A stretch of DNA of 64,000 nt from Luteibacter sp. 9135 (lineage in GTDB: Bacteria; Pseudomonadota; Gammaproteobacteria; Xanthomonadales; Rhodanobacteraceae): contig NZ_JQNB01000001.1 of assembly GCF_000745005.1 (NCBI RefSeq), positions 2,101,501 through 2,165,500 of the forward strand. The letters run 5' to 3'. How positions within the stretch are numbered: the first letter of the stretch is position 1; every line of letters begins with the position of its first letter. This document shows positions 1-11,081 of this stretch, piece after piece. The position numbers were made by a program, and so were the translations under genes. The notes under the pieces are model-generated. The model was not told the DNA's origin, did no database searches, and saw only the letters and a list, made by a program, of their open reading frames with translations.

Positions 1-394
1 CTCGCTCGATCTGCGCATCGGATACCTCGCCGTTCTTGTGGCGCGCGGCACGCACGGTGTTCACACCGATCACCAGCAGGTCGTCGCTGGCGTGCACCGG
101 CTCGAGGTCGTGTCCGAACGCGCGACGGTAGCCACCGAACGGATCGAACGCACGCGCGAACACGTTCAGCAGCGGCACGTCGTGGTTGCCCGGAATGACC
201 AGGGATGGGCGGCCGCAGGCATCGATGAAGCGCCGCGCCGCGTCGAACTGGCTGCGCCGTGCGCGCTGCGTCACATCGCCGGAGAGGATGACGAGGTCGG
301 GTCGCAACGAGGCGATCAGTTCGCCCAGGGCGGCGACCACGGGCGGGCGCTCGGTGCCGAAATGGGTATCGGAAATCTGTACCAGCAGGCTCAA
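1..394 (-). CDS. Metallophosphoesterase, 3' part missing at window edge
   Basis: The N-terminal 131 residues of a calcineurin-like phosphoesterase are visible; the rest runs off the left edge. The family's metal-binding signatures appear in order: a D-x-H motif (ISDTHFG, near residue 9), GD with downstream R (LSGDVTQRAR) and GNHD (VIPGNHDVPL). These coordinate the two metal ions used to hydrolyse phosphoesters. The likely start is a TTG whose bases overlap the TGA stop of the upstream lipid kinase gene, which implies translational coupling. The substrate cannot be read from the sequence. Linkage to a lipid kinase and a PAP2 phosphatase suggests, as inference only, phospholipid or cell-envelope phosphate metabolism. 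Confidence 0.85.
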   Translation of the reverse strand, partial: MSLLVQISDTHFGTERPPVVAALGELIASLRPDLVILSGDVTQRARRSQFDAARRFIDACGRPSLVIPGNHDVPLLNVFARAFDPFGGYRRAFGHDLEPVHASDDLLVIGVNTVRAARHKNGEVSDAQIER

Positions 395-1338
395 CCCGGA
401 TCCTCCCCGGGCTGGCGCTCACCGTCGGTGAGAAGCACGAGGGGACGCGGCGCGGCGCGGAACACGATGGGTGGGGCGAGCCAGACGATTTCGCCATCGA
501 TCGCCACCTTGATCTTCGTGTGCCGGCGCCGCGGCGTCACTGTGATCTCGCGGAACGGAAAGCTCACCACATGCTCGGCTTCGCCCAGCTTGCCCAGCGC
601 ACCGCTGAGGATCAGCCGCAGCATGGTCAGCTTGCCGATCGGCTTGAGGACCAGCCCGGCCAGCGTGCCGTCGTTGCGATGCACGTCGGCAGCCTCGTCC
701 AGGCCGATCTTTTCCAGCTGCAGGGCGTTGTTGCCGACGAACAACGTGGGCGTGCGCAGCTGGCGCGCCTGCGATCCGTCGGTGACCGCGATACGCAGTG
801 GCCGGTAGTCGCGCATCAGCGTGGCCAGGCCCGACCACAATGCCACGATGCGGTGACGGCCGAAGCGCTGCTTCCAGGTTTCGCGATCCTCCAGCACCTG
901 CGGGTAGAGACCCAGGCTGGCGTTGACCATGAACATCCGGTCGTTGACCATGCCGATCTGCGCGTCGATCGGCGTCGACCGCACCAGGGCCTCGGCGGCG
1001 CCACGCGTGTCGGTGGGAATGCCGTGCGTGCGCCCGGTGAAGTTGAACGTGCCCTGCGGCAGGATGCCCATGGTCAGTTGCTCGCGCCAGGCGGTCTGCG
1101 CGACGCAGTTGATGGTGCCGTCGCCTCCCGCCGCCACGATGGCGCCCTCGTGCTCTTTTGCATAGGCGGCCGCCTCGCGGACCGCTTGCTCGATCGGATG
1201 CCCGTCGTCGATCAGGAAAAACGCATGGGGGCGACCGGCGGCCTCCAGGATCGAGGCGATCTCGTCGCGCGCGGCGTCCGCGTCCTGGCGGCCGGAGCCG
1301 GCGTTCATGACGATGGCAAAAGCGAGTGGGGTGGGCAT
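391..1338 (-). CDS. Diacylglycerol kinase-family lipid kinase
   Basis: A 315-residue protein with the DAGK catalytic domain. It has an N-terminal nucleotide-binding strand (FAIVMNAGSG) and the signature loop AAGGDGTIN near residue 70. A PQGTFNF motif follows and replaces the PLGTANDF of classical family members. The C-terminal half matches the beta-rich YegS/LCB5-like domain (VAIDGEIV). The family phosphorylates diacylglycerol, sphingoid bases or related lipids with ATP; the substrate here is unknown. An ATG at 1338 was chosen; a GTG 30 bases upstream would also leave room after the PAP2 gene. It is probably co-transcribed with the PAP2 phosphatase upstream and the phosphoesterase downstream. 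Confidence 0.88.
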   Translation of the reverse strand: MPTPLAFAIVMNAGSGRQDADAARDEIASILEAAGRPHAFFLIDDGHPIEQAVREAAAYAKEHEGAIVAAGGDGTINCVAQTAWREQLTMGILPQGTFNFTGRTHGIPTDTRGAAEALVRSTPIDAQIGMVNDRMFMVNASLGLYPQVLEDRETWKQRFGRHRIVALWSGLATLMRDYRPLRIAVTDGSQARQLRTPTLFVGNNALQLEKIGLDEAADVHRNDGTLAGLVLKPIGKLTMLRLILSGALGKLGEAEHVVSFPFREITVTPRRRHTKIKVAIDGEIVWLAPPIVFRAAPRPLVLLTDGERQPGEDPG

Positions 1339-1380
1339 GGGCGAGGATCGAAGCACTCGTCTCGTCACGGTCGCATGAAT

Positions 1381-2196
1381 TTACGTGGTGGCACGGCGGC
1401 CTTCGCGGAGGCGCAGGTATTCGGCGCTGCCCACGCAGAGGGTCACCCAGGCCAGGCCCGTGGCGTAGCCGGCCATCACGTCGCTGAAATAATGCACCTG
1501 GAGCAGGATGCGACTGATGCCGACGACGGTGATCATGGTGACCGCGCCGATCACGATGGCGCGATGCCAGCGTGGCGGGCACAGCACTAGCAACACGTAG
1601 GCCAGCATGCCGTAGAAGACCATCGAGCCGGAGGCATGCCCGCTGGGAAAGCTGTAGCTGCGCTCGACGATGAAGCCGTGGTCGTGCAGGGGGCGCTCGC
1701 GATGGAACCACGCCTTGAGGGCGCTGTTGATCAGGGCGGTGCCTACCAGCGTAACGATCCAGGTCGCGGCGAGGCGGAAGTGGCGGCGCAGCAGCAGGGC
1801 CACGAAGACCACGCCGGTGGCCGCGCCCACGACCACGGGGTCGCCGCTGTGCGTTACCCAGGCGATGACCCGCAGCACGGGCAGGGGCAGGTTGGCCCGC
1901 AGGTCGGCCGCCAGTCCGGCGTCGAATACCGTCAGCCCAGCCTGCTCGCGCACCTCCACCGCGATCACCGTGGCGACCAGCAGCATGGTCACCACCACGA
2001 CCAGCGCGGTCGTCGGCCGAAGGAAGGCGCGTGCGGCCGGGTCGAGGCCTTCACGTCGGCGCACGGCGCGTCGCCAGGCCACGTCCGAGCCGACCAGGGC
2101 CACCGCCAGCAGCAGGGCCCAGATCGACAAGGCGTGTGTGCTGATCCAATCCAATGGCACTCGGTTCACCTCGCGTATCGTGGCAGGATCGGCCAT
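1381..2196 (-). CDS. PAP2-family membrane phosphatase
   Basis: A multi-spanning membrane protein of 271 residues with all three phosphatase motifs of the PAP2/acid phosphatase superfamily: KAWFHRERP, SFPSGHAS and SRILLQVHYFSD. The central and last His residues are the catalytic pair. Family members dephosphorylate phosphatidic acid, undecaprenyl pyrophosphate or similar lipids at the membrane. Several hydrophobic stretches before and between the motifs support membrane insertion. The ATG at 2196 was preferred over a GTG at 2235, because the GTG abuts the start and ribosome-binding site of the divergent esterase gene. Pairing with a lipid kinase suggests lipid phosphate turnover. Confidence 0.88.
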   Translation of the reverse strand: MADPATIREVNRVPLDWISTHALSIWALLLAVALVGSDVAWRRAVRRREGLDPAARAFLRPTTALVVVVTMLLVATVIAVEVREQAGLTVFDAGLAADLRANLPLPVLRVIAWVTHSGDPVVVGAATGVVFVALLLRRHFRLAATWIVTLVGTALINSALKAWFHRERPLHDHGFIVERSYSFPSGHASGSMVFYGMLAYVLLVLCPPRWHRAIVIGAVTMITVVGISRILLQVHYFSDVMAGYATGLAWVTLCVGSAEYLRLREGRRATT

Positions 2197-2235
2197 GTTG
2201 CCACGCCGCGCATCGCGGCCGATAAGGGGAAACAC

Positions 2236-3834
2236 ATGTCCATCGCTTCACCGTTCCGCGCGGTTCTCGCGCTGGCCCTCCTCGCGGGTGGCTTCGATGC
2301 CGTCCATGCGGACGCGGCGCCAGCGGTCCATCGCATCGTCCGGGTGGGCTTGCCCGCCGCCAGCCCGGGCACGTCGGGCCGCCTGCTCCTGTTCGCCATG
2401 CCGGCCTCGGCCGCGAAGGACGGCAAACCCGAGGCCGTAGACACCAACCCGTTCCGGCCGACCGCGGTCTCCGTGGCCGCCCGCGACGTGACCTGGATCG
2501 GCGGCGGCCAGACGGTCGACATCGATACCGACGGCGAAGCGTTCCCCGCCGGGTTCTCCGCACTGCCGCCGGGCGATTACCTGGTCCAGGCCGTGCTGGA
2601 TGTCGGCCACGACTACAACTACCACGGCCGTGGCGCGGGCGATCTGCTCAGCGCGGTGACGGCGGTGAAGCTGGCCCCGGGCGGCACCGTGCCCACCCTG
2701 GTGCTGGACAAGACCGTTCCGGCGAAAGATCCCTGGTTGCTGTCGCCGCGGGTACCGCAGGCGGTCCGCGATGCATTGCCCGAGGCGCGCAAGCACGCGC
2801 ACGCCGAGATCATGCCCAGCGCCGCGCTGACCGCCTTCGCCGGGCGCCCGCTGGCGATCCGCGCCTGGGTGCTGACGCCGCCGGGCTACGACGCCAAGGC
2901 GAGTACGCGCTATCCCACCGTCTACGTGACCCACGGCTTCGGCGGCGGTTTCGACGAGTACGCGGGCACGATCGCCTCGCTGTGGTCGGCCATGGCCAAC
3001 CGGCAGATGCCGCCGATGATCTGGGTGCTGCTGGACGAGTCCGGCCCCACCGGCACGCATGAGTTTGCCGACTCGGTGAACAACGGGCCCTGGGGCCAGG
3101 CCCTGACCACCGAGTACATCCCCTGGCTGGAAGGCCGCTACCGGATGGACGCGAAGGTGGGCGGCCGGTTCCTCAACGGGCATTCCTCCGGCGGCTGGGC
3201 CACGCTGTGGCTGCAGACGCGTTACCCGAAGGTGTTCGGCGGCACGTGGTCCACCTCGCCCGACCCGAGCGACTTCCACAACTTCACCAACATCGACCTC
3301 TATGCGCCGCACGCCAACGCCTACAAGGCGCCCGACGGCACGGCCTATCCCCTGGTGCGCGACGACGGCAAGGTGATCGCCACGTTCGAGACCTTCGCCC
3401 GCCTGGAGCGGGTGCTGGGTGCCTACGGCGGTCAGCTGGCCTCGTTCGACTGGGTGTTCTCGCCGCGGGGCAAGGATGGGCGTCCGCAGCCGATGTTCAA
3501 CCGCGACACCGGCGTGATCGATCCCGAGGTGGTGGCCTACTGGCGCGACCATTACGACATCGCCCAGCGCCTGCGCACGCAATGGCCCACGCTCAAGCCC
3601 GACCTCGACGGCAAGATCCACCTGATCGTGGGCACCGCGGATACGTTCTACCTCGATGGCTCTGCGAAATTGCTCAAGGAAACGCTGGATGGCCTGCACG
3701 CCCGCAGCGATATCCGCTTCCTGCCCGGCAAGACCCACTTCGACCTCTATGTCGAGGGCGACGATCGCCAGGCGCTGATGAAGAAGATCGCCTGGGAGAT
3801 GTATGGGGTGGCGCGCCCGGGGCAGGGGAGGTAA
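2236..3834 (+). CDS. Secreted alpha/beta-hydrolase, esterase-D/enterochelin-esterase-like
   Basis: A 532-residue protein with an N-terminal signal peptide (hydrophobic core ALALLAGG, cleavage near AVHADA). After a beta-rich N-terminal region comes a putative-esterase (PF00756-like) hydrolase domain. It carries the nucleophile elbow NGHSSGGW, a likely acidic residue in VGTADTFY and a final catalytic His in PGKTHFDL. It probably acts in the periplasm or outside the cell on an ester; the substrate is unknown. The start is set by an AAGGGGA ribosome-binding site about six bases before the ATG and by the signal peptide. The reading frame stays open far upstream, but that part is antisense to the PAP2 gene. 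Confidence 0.85.
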   Translation: MSIASPFRAVLALALLAGGFDAVHADAAPAVHRIVRVGLPAASPGTSGRLLLFAMPASAAKDGKPEAVDTNPFRPTAVSVAARDVTWIGGGQTVDIDTDGEAFPAGFSALPPGDYLVQAVLDVGHDYNYHGRGAGDLLSAVTAVKLAPGGTVPTLVLDKTVPAKDPWLLSPRVPQAVRDALPEARKHAHAEIMPSAALTAFAGRPLAIRAWVLTPPGYDAKASTRYPTVYVTHGFGGGFDEYAGTIASLWSAMANRQMPPMIWVLLDESGPTGTHEFADSVNNGPWGQALTTEYIPWLEGRYRMDAKVGGRFLNGHSSGGWATLWLQTRYPKVFGGTWSTSPDPSDFHNFTNIDLYAPHANAYKAPDGTAYPLVRDDGKVIATFETFARLERVLGAYGGQLASFDWVFSPRGKDGRPQPMFNRDTGVIDPEVVAYWRDHYDIAQRLRTQWPTLKPDLDGKIHLIVGTADTFYLDGSAKLLKETLDGLHARSDIRFLPGKTHFDLYVEGDDRQALMKKIAWEMYGVARPGQGR

Positions 3835-3920
3835 CCCCCGGGTAAGACGCGTACGCCGCGGCGCAGCAAGGCCTCTTCACGCAGCTGCGCTAAAATGCGC
3901 GTCTTTACCCGGAGCATTCC

Positions 3921-4808
3921 ATGGCGCAGCCTTCCTCGGCCGGTGGCCATTTCCGTGCCGCACTCGCGGCCGAACGGCCCCTGCAGGTCATCGGCGCGAT
4001 CAACGCCAACCATGCGCTGCTCGCGAAGCGGGCCGGATTCCAGGCCATCTACCTGTCCGGCGGCGGCGTGGCCGCCGGGTCGCTGGGCCTGCCCGACCTG
4101 GGCATCAACACGCTGGACGACGTGCTCGTGGACGTGCGCCGCATTACCGATGTCTGCGACCTGCCGTTGATGGTCGATATCGATACCGGCTTCGGGCCCA
4201 GTGCCTTCAACATCGCCCGCACCGTCAAGAGCCTGATCAAGGCCGGCGCCGCGGCGTGCCACATCGAGGACCAGGTGGGCGCGAAGCGCTGCGGTCATCG
4301 TCCCGGCAAGGAAATCGTCACCACGGGCGAGATGGCCGACCGGGTCAAGGCCGCGGCCGACGCGAAGACCGATCCCGACTTCTTCCTCATCGCTCGCACC
4401 GACGCCATCGCGGTGCTTGGCGTGGACGCCGCCATCGAGCGGGCGATCGCCTGTGTCGAGGCGGGTGCCGATGCGATCTTCGCCGAGGCGGCTTACGACC
4501 TGCCGACCTACCAGCGTTTCGTCGACGCGGTGAAGGTGCCGGTGCTGGCCAACATCACCGAGTTCGGCCAGACCCCGTTGTTCAGCACCGAGGAACTGGG
4601 CAGCGTCGGCGTCGGCATCGTGCTGTATCCCCTTTCCGCGTTCCGCGCCATGAACAAGGCGGCGGAAAACGTCTACACCAGCATTCGCCGCGACGGTCAC
4701 CAGCGCAATGTCATCGACACGATGCAGACGCGCGAGGAACTCTACGACCGCATCGGCTATCACGAATTCGAGCGTCACCTCGACGCGCTTTTCTCTAAGC
4801 AGGGTTAA
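3921..4808 (+). CDS. prpB: Methylisocitrate lyase
   Basis: A 295-residue protein of the isocitrate lyase/PEP mutase superfamily. It has the lyase signature [10 protein letters not shown] with the catalytic Cys at about residue 124. The metal-binding DIDTGFG and the YLSGGGVA loop near the N-terminus are also present. It cleaves 2-methylisocitrate to pyruvate and succinate, the last step of the methylcitrate cycle that disposes of propionyl-CoA. The KRCGH form separates PrpB from oxaloacetate decarboxylases of the same fold. The gene lies 12 bases upstream of prpC in one operon. A TAAAAT box at about 3891-3896, roughly 25 bases before the ATG, could be the -10 element. Confidence 0.95.
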   Translation: MAQPSSAGGHFRAALAAERPLQVIGAINANHALLAKRAGFQAIYLSGGGVAAGSLGLPDLGINTLDDVLVDVRRITDVCDLPLMVDIDTGFGPSAFNIARTVKSLIKAGAAACHIEDQVGAKRCGHRPGKEIVTTGEMADRVKAAADAKTDPDFFLIARTDAIAVLGVDAAIERAIACVEAGADAIFAEAAYDLPTYQRFVDAVKVPVLANITEFGQTPLFSTEELGSVGVGIVLYPLSAFRAMNKAAENVYTSIRRDGHQRNVIDTMQTREELYDRIGYHEFERHLDALFSKQG

Positions 4809-4820
4809 GGAGAGTCACGC

Positions 4821-5975
4821 ATGAGCGACACCGCAACCACGACCGGCCCGAAGCCGAAGAAATCCGTCGCGTTATCCGGCATCGCCGCCGGCAACACGGC
4901 GCTGTGCACGGTCGGCCGCAGCGGCAACGACCTGCATTACCGTGGCTACGACATCCACGACCTGGCCGCGAAGGGCTCGTTCGAGGAAGTGGCCTACCTG
5001 CTCGTGCACGGCGTGCTGCCGAACTGGATGGAGCTGAACGCCTATCGTGCCAAGCTGAAGCGCCTGCGCGGCCTGCCGGCACCGGTCAAGGCGTCGCTGG
5101 AGCTGCTGCCGGCCGCCACTCATCCGATGGACGTGATGCGCACCGGCGCCTCGGTGCTGGGCACGGTGCTGCCGGAGAAGGACGACCACAACGTCACCGG
5201 CGCACGCGACATCGCCGACCGGCTCATGGCCAGCTTCGGTTCCATCCTGCTGTACTGGTACCACTTCAGCCACAACGGCAAGCGCATCGAGACCGAGACC
5301 GACGACGAGTCGATCGCCGGCCATTTCCTGCATCTGCTGCATGGCCGCAAGCCCAGCGAGCTGCATTCGCATGCGCTGGATCGTTCGCTGGTGCTGTACG
5401 CCGAGCACGAGTTCAACGCCAGCACCTTCGCCGCGCGTGTCATCGCCGGTACCGGCTCGGACATGTACTCGGCTATCACCGGTGCCATCGGCGCACTGCG
5501 TGGCCCGAAGCACGGCGGTGCCAACGAGGTGGCGATGGAAATCATCGCGCGCTATCGCGACGCCGCCGAGGCGGAAGCGGATATCCGCGCACGCGTCGAG
5601 CGCAAGGAGATCATCATCGGCTTCGGGCATCCGGTGTACACGGTGTCCGATCCGCGCAACGAGATCATCAAGGAAATCGCGCGCAAGCTGTGCACCGACG
5701 GCGGCAACCCGCGCCTGTTCGAGGTGTCGGAAAAGATCGAGAAGCTTATGTGGGAACTGAAGAAGATGTTCCCCAACCTCGACTGGTACTCGGCGTCGGC
5801 GTACCACATGATGGGCGTTCCCACTGCCATGTTCACGCCGCTGTTCGTCATTGCGCGGACGTCGGGCTGGAGCGCCCACGTGATCGAACAGCGCCAGGAC
5901 GGCAAGATCATCCGCCCGAGCGCGAACTACACCGGGCCGGAAGACCAGACGTATACGCCGATCGAGAAGCGTTGA
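4821..5975 (+). CDS. prpC: 2-methylcitrate synthase
   Basis: A 384-residue citrate-synthase-fold enzyme. It shows the conserved [16 protein letters not shown] helix, the GPKHGGANE loop, the catalytic GFGHPVY His loop and a downstream [10 protein letters not shown] segment. The length and the PrpC-type N-terminus ([20 protein letters not shown]) fit methylcitrate synthase rather than the longer GltA. It condenses propionyl-CoA with oxaloacetate to 2-methylcitrate. An AAGGAGAG ribosome-binding site precedes the ATG, and prpB ends 12 bases upstream. No prpE, prpF, acnD or prpR gene is adjacent. Confidence 0.94.
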   Translation: MSDTATTTGPKPKKSVALSGIAAGNTALCTVGRSGNDLHYRGYDIHDLAAKGSFEEVAYLLVHGVLPNWMELNAYRAKLKRLRGLPAPVKASLELLPAATHPMDVMRTGASVLGTVLPEKDDHNVTGARDIADRLMASFGSILLYWYHFSHNGKRIETETDDESIAGHFLHLLHGRKPSELHSHALDRSLVLYAEHEFNASTFAARVIAGTGSDMYSAITGAIGALRGPKHGGANEVAMEIIARYRDAAEAEADIRARVERKEIIIGFGHPVYTVSDPRNEIIKEIARKLCTDGGNPRLFEVSEKIEKLMWELKKMFPNLDWYSASAYHMMGVPTAMFTPLFVIARTSGWSAHVIEQRQDGKIIRPSANYTGPEDQTYTPIEKR

Positions 5976-5981
5976 TGTAGT

Positions 5982-6144
5982 GAGGCGGCTTCGCCGCGGT
6001 GTCTCGATTCGCGCACATCGTGCGTCGTAGAGGCGGCTACACCGCGGTGTTTTTCATTCGCGCACATCGTGCGCTCCTACGATGCGGCTGTCGTAGGAGC
6101 GCACGATGTGCGCGAATGAAGATAATGCGGCGTAGCCGCCTCCG
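5982..6144. repeat. REP cluster with long inverted repeat (BIME-like)
   Basis: Three REP units fill the prpC-fadH gap. Two face each other as a perfect inverted pair at 6056-6080 (minus) and 6093-6117 (plus), separated by 12 bases. Each is a GTAG head followed by GAGCGCAC-GAT-GTGCGC and GAAT. A third, degenerate minus-strand unit lies at about 6007-6030. Each minus-strand unit is preceded by a second small hairpin (GAGGCGGC...CCGCGGTG at 5982 and 6030), matched in inverted form at 6132-6144. The transcript could fold into a long cruciform and may serve as terminator or 3' stabiliser between the two convergent genes. Confidence 0.85.
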
Positions 6145-6193
6145 CTAAGGCTCGACGCGCGAAACCTGCGGCGCGTCGACGCCGAAACGTGAT

Positions 6194-8386
<2,193 letters not shown>

Positions 8387-8545
8387 TCAGGGGCGGAATA
8401 GTCCCTGAAGGCGGCTCGCATTGCTGTTTTCGCCGATGTTTCAAACGCTGGAGAGTTCCCCTGCACAAAACGCACACACTTGCGTTTGTTAAAATTTCAA
8501 ACGGGGGTACTAACAACTTTGAAACATTTCCAGGGAGTTTTGTTC

Positions 8546-9403
8546 ATGCGCACAGGTCAATTCCGTTACGGCAAGCTCACTGCAGGCCTTGCCATCGCTT
8601 CGCTCGCCGCCTTCGGCGCGGCCGCGCATGCGCAGGACAGCAGCGAGAAGAAGTCGCAGTCTCCCGCCCTCGACAACGTCAGCATCTGGTTGGGCGGTTA
8701 CTACACCAACAACGACACGACGATCGGCGCGAAGACCGGCATCCTCAATACCAGCGGCGACGTCAACCTGGAAGACGACCTCGACTTCAAGAAGCACAAG
8801 ACCGTGCCGCGCGCACGTCTGGACTTCCTGATCGGCGAGCACCAGGGCTTCACCTTCGACTACTACGAAGTGAACCGCTCGCACGCCAAGAGCCTCGATA
8901 CCTCGATCAACTTCCTCGGCAACCCGATCGACGCCACGGCGCGGGTCAAGGGTGACCTGAAGTTCACCTTCGGCAGCGCTGCCTACAAGTGGTGGTTCGG
9001 CACGGGCAACGACGTGTTCGGCGTCGGCCTGGGTGCGGCGTATTACAAGGTCCAGGCCAGCATCAGCGGCACGGCGTCCGGCTTTGGTCAGACCGTCTCG
9101 GACCGCGCTTCCAGCGACGTCAACGCCTGGGCACCCAACCTGCAGCTCGGCTGGCGGCACGCGTTCAACGACCAGTGGCGCATGTACTTCAACGCCTCGG
9201 GCGTGAAGAAGAACGGCGGCAGCGTCTACGGCCACATCTGGGACGCGGCGCTCGGCGTCGAGTGGTTCCCGTGGCAGAACGTGGGCTTCGGTGCGGAATA
9301 CGCCTACACCCGCATCAAGCTCAACCAGGATAAGCGTCGCTACGACCTGGATCTCGACATGAAGCTCGACGGACCGGCTGCCTACGTCCGCTTCCGCTTC
9401 TGA
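8546..9403 (+). CDS. Outer-membrane beta-barrel protein, OmpW/porin-like
   Basis: A 285-residue protein with a signal peptide (LTAGLAIASLAAFGAAAHAQ, cleavage after AHA). Alternating hydrophobic strands follow throughout, and the protein ends in the C-terminal aromatic signature YVRFRF recognised by the BAM complex. No catalytic motif is seen. I cannot assign it to a named porin; it resembles small uncharacterised barrels of this order. The ATG at 8546 has an AGGGAG ribosome-binding site eight bases before it and is followed directly by the signal peptide. A strong terminator closes the gene. Function: probably a channel or structural protein of the outer membrane. Confidence 0.78.
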   Translation: MRTGQFRYGKLTAGLAIASLAAFGAAAHAQDSSEKKSQSPALDNVSIWLGGYYTNNDTTIGAKTGILNTSGDVNLEDDLDFKKHKTVPRARLDFLIGEHQGFTFDYYEVNRSHAKSLDTSINFLGNPIDATARVKGDLKFTFGSAAYKWWFGTGNDVFGVGLGAAYYKVQASISGTASGFGQTVSDRASSDVNAWAPNLQLGWRHAFNDQWRMYFNASGVKKNGGSVYGHIWDAALGVEWFPWQNVGFGAEYAYTRIKLNQDKRRYDLDLDMKLDGPAAYVRFRF

Positions 9404-9455
9404 CCAACCGGTTGGCGGTCGGCTCGCGCCGTCCGCCTCGCCGGGGGGAATCCTG

Positions 9456-9480
9456 GGCCGCCTTCGGGCGGCCTTTTTTG
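9456..9480 (+). terminator. Rho-independent terminator of the beta-barrel gene
   Basis: GGCCGCC-TTCG-GGCGGCC followed by a T6 tract, beginning about 50 bases after the barrel gene's stop codon. The stable UUCG-type loop and T run are textbook features. Confidence 0.9.
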
Positions 9481-9542
9481 TTTGTGGTTTTTGGATGGTG
9501 ATGGGCTCGCCTCGGCATCGCGTTGGCCTTGGGCCTTGGGGC

Positions 9543-9783
9543 AAGAGCCGGCGGGTGCCACCCTCGTGGCCACGCCTGCGGCGACCCGTCAATGAAGGGC
9601 CGCGTGCGCGGCCGTTTATTGATTGCCCTTCGGGCCGGGTCGGGCTTCGAACGGGGGTTTCCGATTCGCCCTCCGTGGCTCAGCGGAAACGGCCGGCCGT
9701 CCTGGCCGGCCCCCTTCAGGCCTTGTCCGTTCGAACCCCTCGCCTGCGGCTACCGGCCCCGAAGGTGGCACCCGCCGGCTCTT
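9543..9783 (+). repeat. MITE-like 241-bp element, copy 1
   Basis: The ends are an imperfect inverted repeat of about 29 bases. The left end starts AAGAGCCGGCGGGTGCCACC and the right end is its complement with two to three changes. The interior has several GC-rich hairpins, including GGCCGGCCGTCCTGGCCGGCC, and no credible gene. Near-identical copies lie at 11331-11568, 50302-50567 and 50854-51096. Confidence 0.8.
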
Positions 9784-9915
9784 TCGACGACTGAGGTTGC
9801 GTGTGGGAAAGGCTAAGAGCTGGGTTTCGCTTCGTTGCTGGGAACGCTCGCCTTGAGCTTGCCCGGATTTGATGGACACCCATCGTGAGCCGTAAGGTTC
9901 GTCCAGAGGTGTCCC

Positions 9916-10221
9916 ATGTCAAAAAGAATTCGTCGTCAGTTCACACCTGATTTCAAGGCCGGCGCGGTTGCCCTAGTCCTTGAGCGAGGTCAGCCGGTGT
10001 CTCGGGTATGCCGTGACCTGGATCTGGTCGAGAGTGTCTTCAGGCGCTGGATCGAGAAGGCTCAAGCCGGTTCTGGAGCGCCTTCGCGATCGCCCCCCGC
10101 CGTTCCGCTGACGGCCGAGCAGGCCGAGATACAGCAGCTTCGACGCGAGAACGAGATCCTGCGGATGGAGCGTGACATCCTAAAAAAAGCGACGGCGTTC
10201 TTCGCCAAGGAATCGAGCTGA
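9916..10221 (+). CDS. IS3-family transposase OrfA
   Basis: A 101-residue protein with the transposase_8 helix-turn-helix (RRQFTPDFKAGAVALVLERG, then VSRVCRDLDLVESVFRRWI). A leucine-zipper-like stretch (EIQQLRRENEILRMERDILKKA) ends in the typical AFFAKES. It binds the IS ends. An A7 run at 10182-10188, within the LKK codons, is the expected slippery site for a -1 shift into the orfB phase, giving the OrfAB transposase. Confidence 0.92.
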   Translation: MSKRIRRQFTPDFKAGAVALVLERGQPVSRVCRDLDLVESVFRRWIEKAQAGSGAPSRSPPAVPLTAEQAEIQQLRRENEILRMERDILKKATAFFAKESS

Positions 10222-10262
10222 GATGCCGGTTTATCGAAGCGGAGAGCGCGTCGTACTCCATC

Positions 10263-11081
10263 GTGGTCCTCTGCCGGCTGCTCGAGGTGGGTCGCAACAG
10301 CTTCTATGCCTGGCGGCATCGCCAAAAGCATCCGAGCCCCCGCGTGCTTCGTGACCGCCAGCACCTGGCGCAGCTGAAGCAGTTGCATGAGCGCAGCCGA
10401 GGGCTTTACGGCAGTCCCCGGCTATGGCATCTGGCTCGTGAGCAGGGGCTGAGCCTGGGGCGCCATGCGACCGCCCGCTTGATGCGCCAGGGCGGTCTCG
10501 TCGGGCGCGGCTCGCGTACAAGCAAGGCATCACGACGGGCCGCCACGGTGTCCGCGGTGGCCGATAACCATGTTGATCGATGCTTCACCACGGCCGCCCC
10601 TGATCAGGTCTGGGTAACGGACATGACCCAGTTCGCCACGCAACAGGGTCCAATGTATCTGGCCGTCGTGATCGATCTGTACGCCCGGCGAGTGATTGGC
10701 CACGCAACGGCTGCGACGATGCATACCGACTTGCCCTTGCAGGCTTTGCGCATGGCCGTAGGCCAGCGCGGTTCGGCGCAGGGAGTGCTCCATCACTCCG
10801 ACCAGGGCAGTCAGTACACGAGCGCGGCCTATCAGGCCGAACTCGCTCGACTGGGTATGCGGGTAAGCATGAGCCGGCGCGGCGAGTGTTGGGACAACGC
10901 GGTGGCTGAGAGCTTCTTCAGTACGTTGAAGTGCGAGATCGCAGCCCCACGCCGCTACGCCTCGATCGAGGAGGCACGCCACGTGGTTTTTGAATACATC
11001 GAAGTGTTTTATAACCGGCAGCGCTTACACTCGACCAACGGCTATCGATCGCCTGCGGCGACCGAAGCTGCTATCCCATAA
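10263..11081 (+). CDS. IS3-family transposase OrfB (DDE integrase domain)
   Basis: From the GTG at 10263 it reads 272 residues. The same phase is open upstream through the A7 slippery site, so most product is probably made by -1 frameshifting from orfA rather than from this start. The rve/DDE catalytic residues are all present: first Asp in VWVTDMTQF, second in LHHSDQGSQYTS, and Glu in DNAVAESFFSTLK. The HTH_21 segment LYGSPRLWHL precedes them. The frame is unbroken, so the element may still be active. It ends just before the right inverted repeat. Confidence 0.93.
   Translation: MVLCRLLEVGRNSFYAWRHRQKHPSPRVLRDRQHLAQLKQLHERSRGLYGSPRLWHLAREQGLSLGRHATARLMRQGGLVGRGSRTSKASRRAATVSAVADNHVDRCFTTAAPDQVWVTDMTQFATQQGPMYLAVVIDLYARRVIGHATAATMHTDLPLQALRMAVGQRGSAQGVLHHSDQGSQYTSAAYQAELARLGMRVSMSRRGECWDNAVAESFFSTLKCEIAAPRRYASIEEARHVVFEYIEVFYNRQRLHSTNGYRSPAATEAAIP

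Larger units (their letters stand above)
9404..9867. other. Repeat-rich intergenic DNA left of the IS3 element
   Basis: No gene is supported here. After the terminator come the outer arm of an inverted repeat (about 9500-9542, matched at about 11569-11610), one 241-bp repeat element (9543-9783) and about 80 bases of spacer (GACGACTGAGG...GGGAACGCTCG). The spacer recurs in inverted form at about 50790-50853. Open frames that cross the element are GC-rich shadow frames present on both strands of all copies, so they were not called as genes. Confidence 0.8.

Noticed and set aside
1636..2235. In-frame extension of the esterase gene by about 200 codons upstream
   Set aside because: It is antisense to the PAP2 phosphatase gene, whose catalytic motifs are clear, and the signal peptide and ribosome-binding site place the esterase start at 2236.
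9495..9879. Several overlapping open frames of 70-100 codons in and around the 240-bp repeat
   Set aside because: They occur on both strands of every repeat copy, have no ribosome-binding sites or conserved motifs, and reflect the lack of stop codons in GC-rich DNA.
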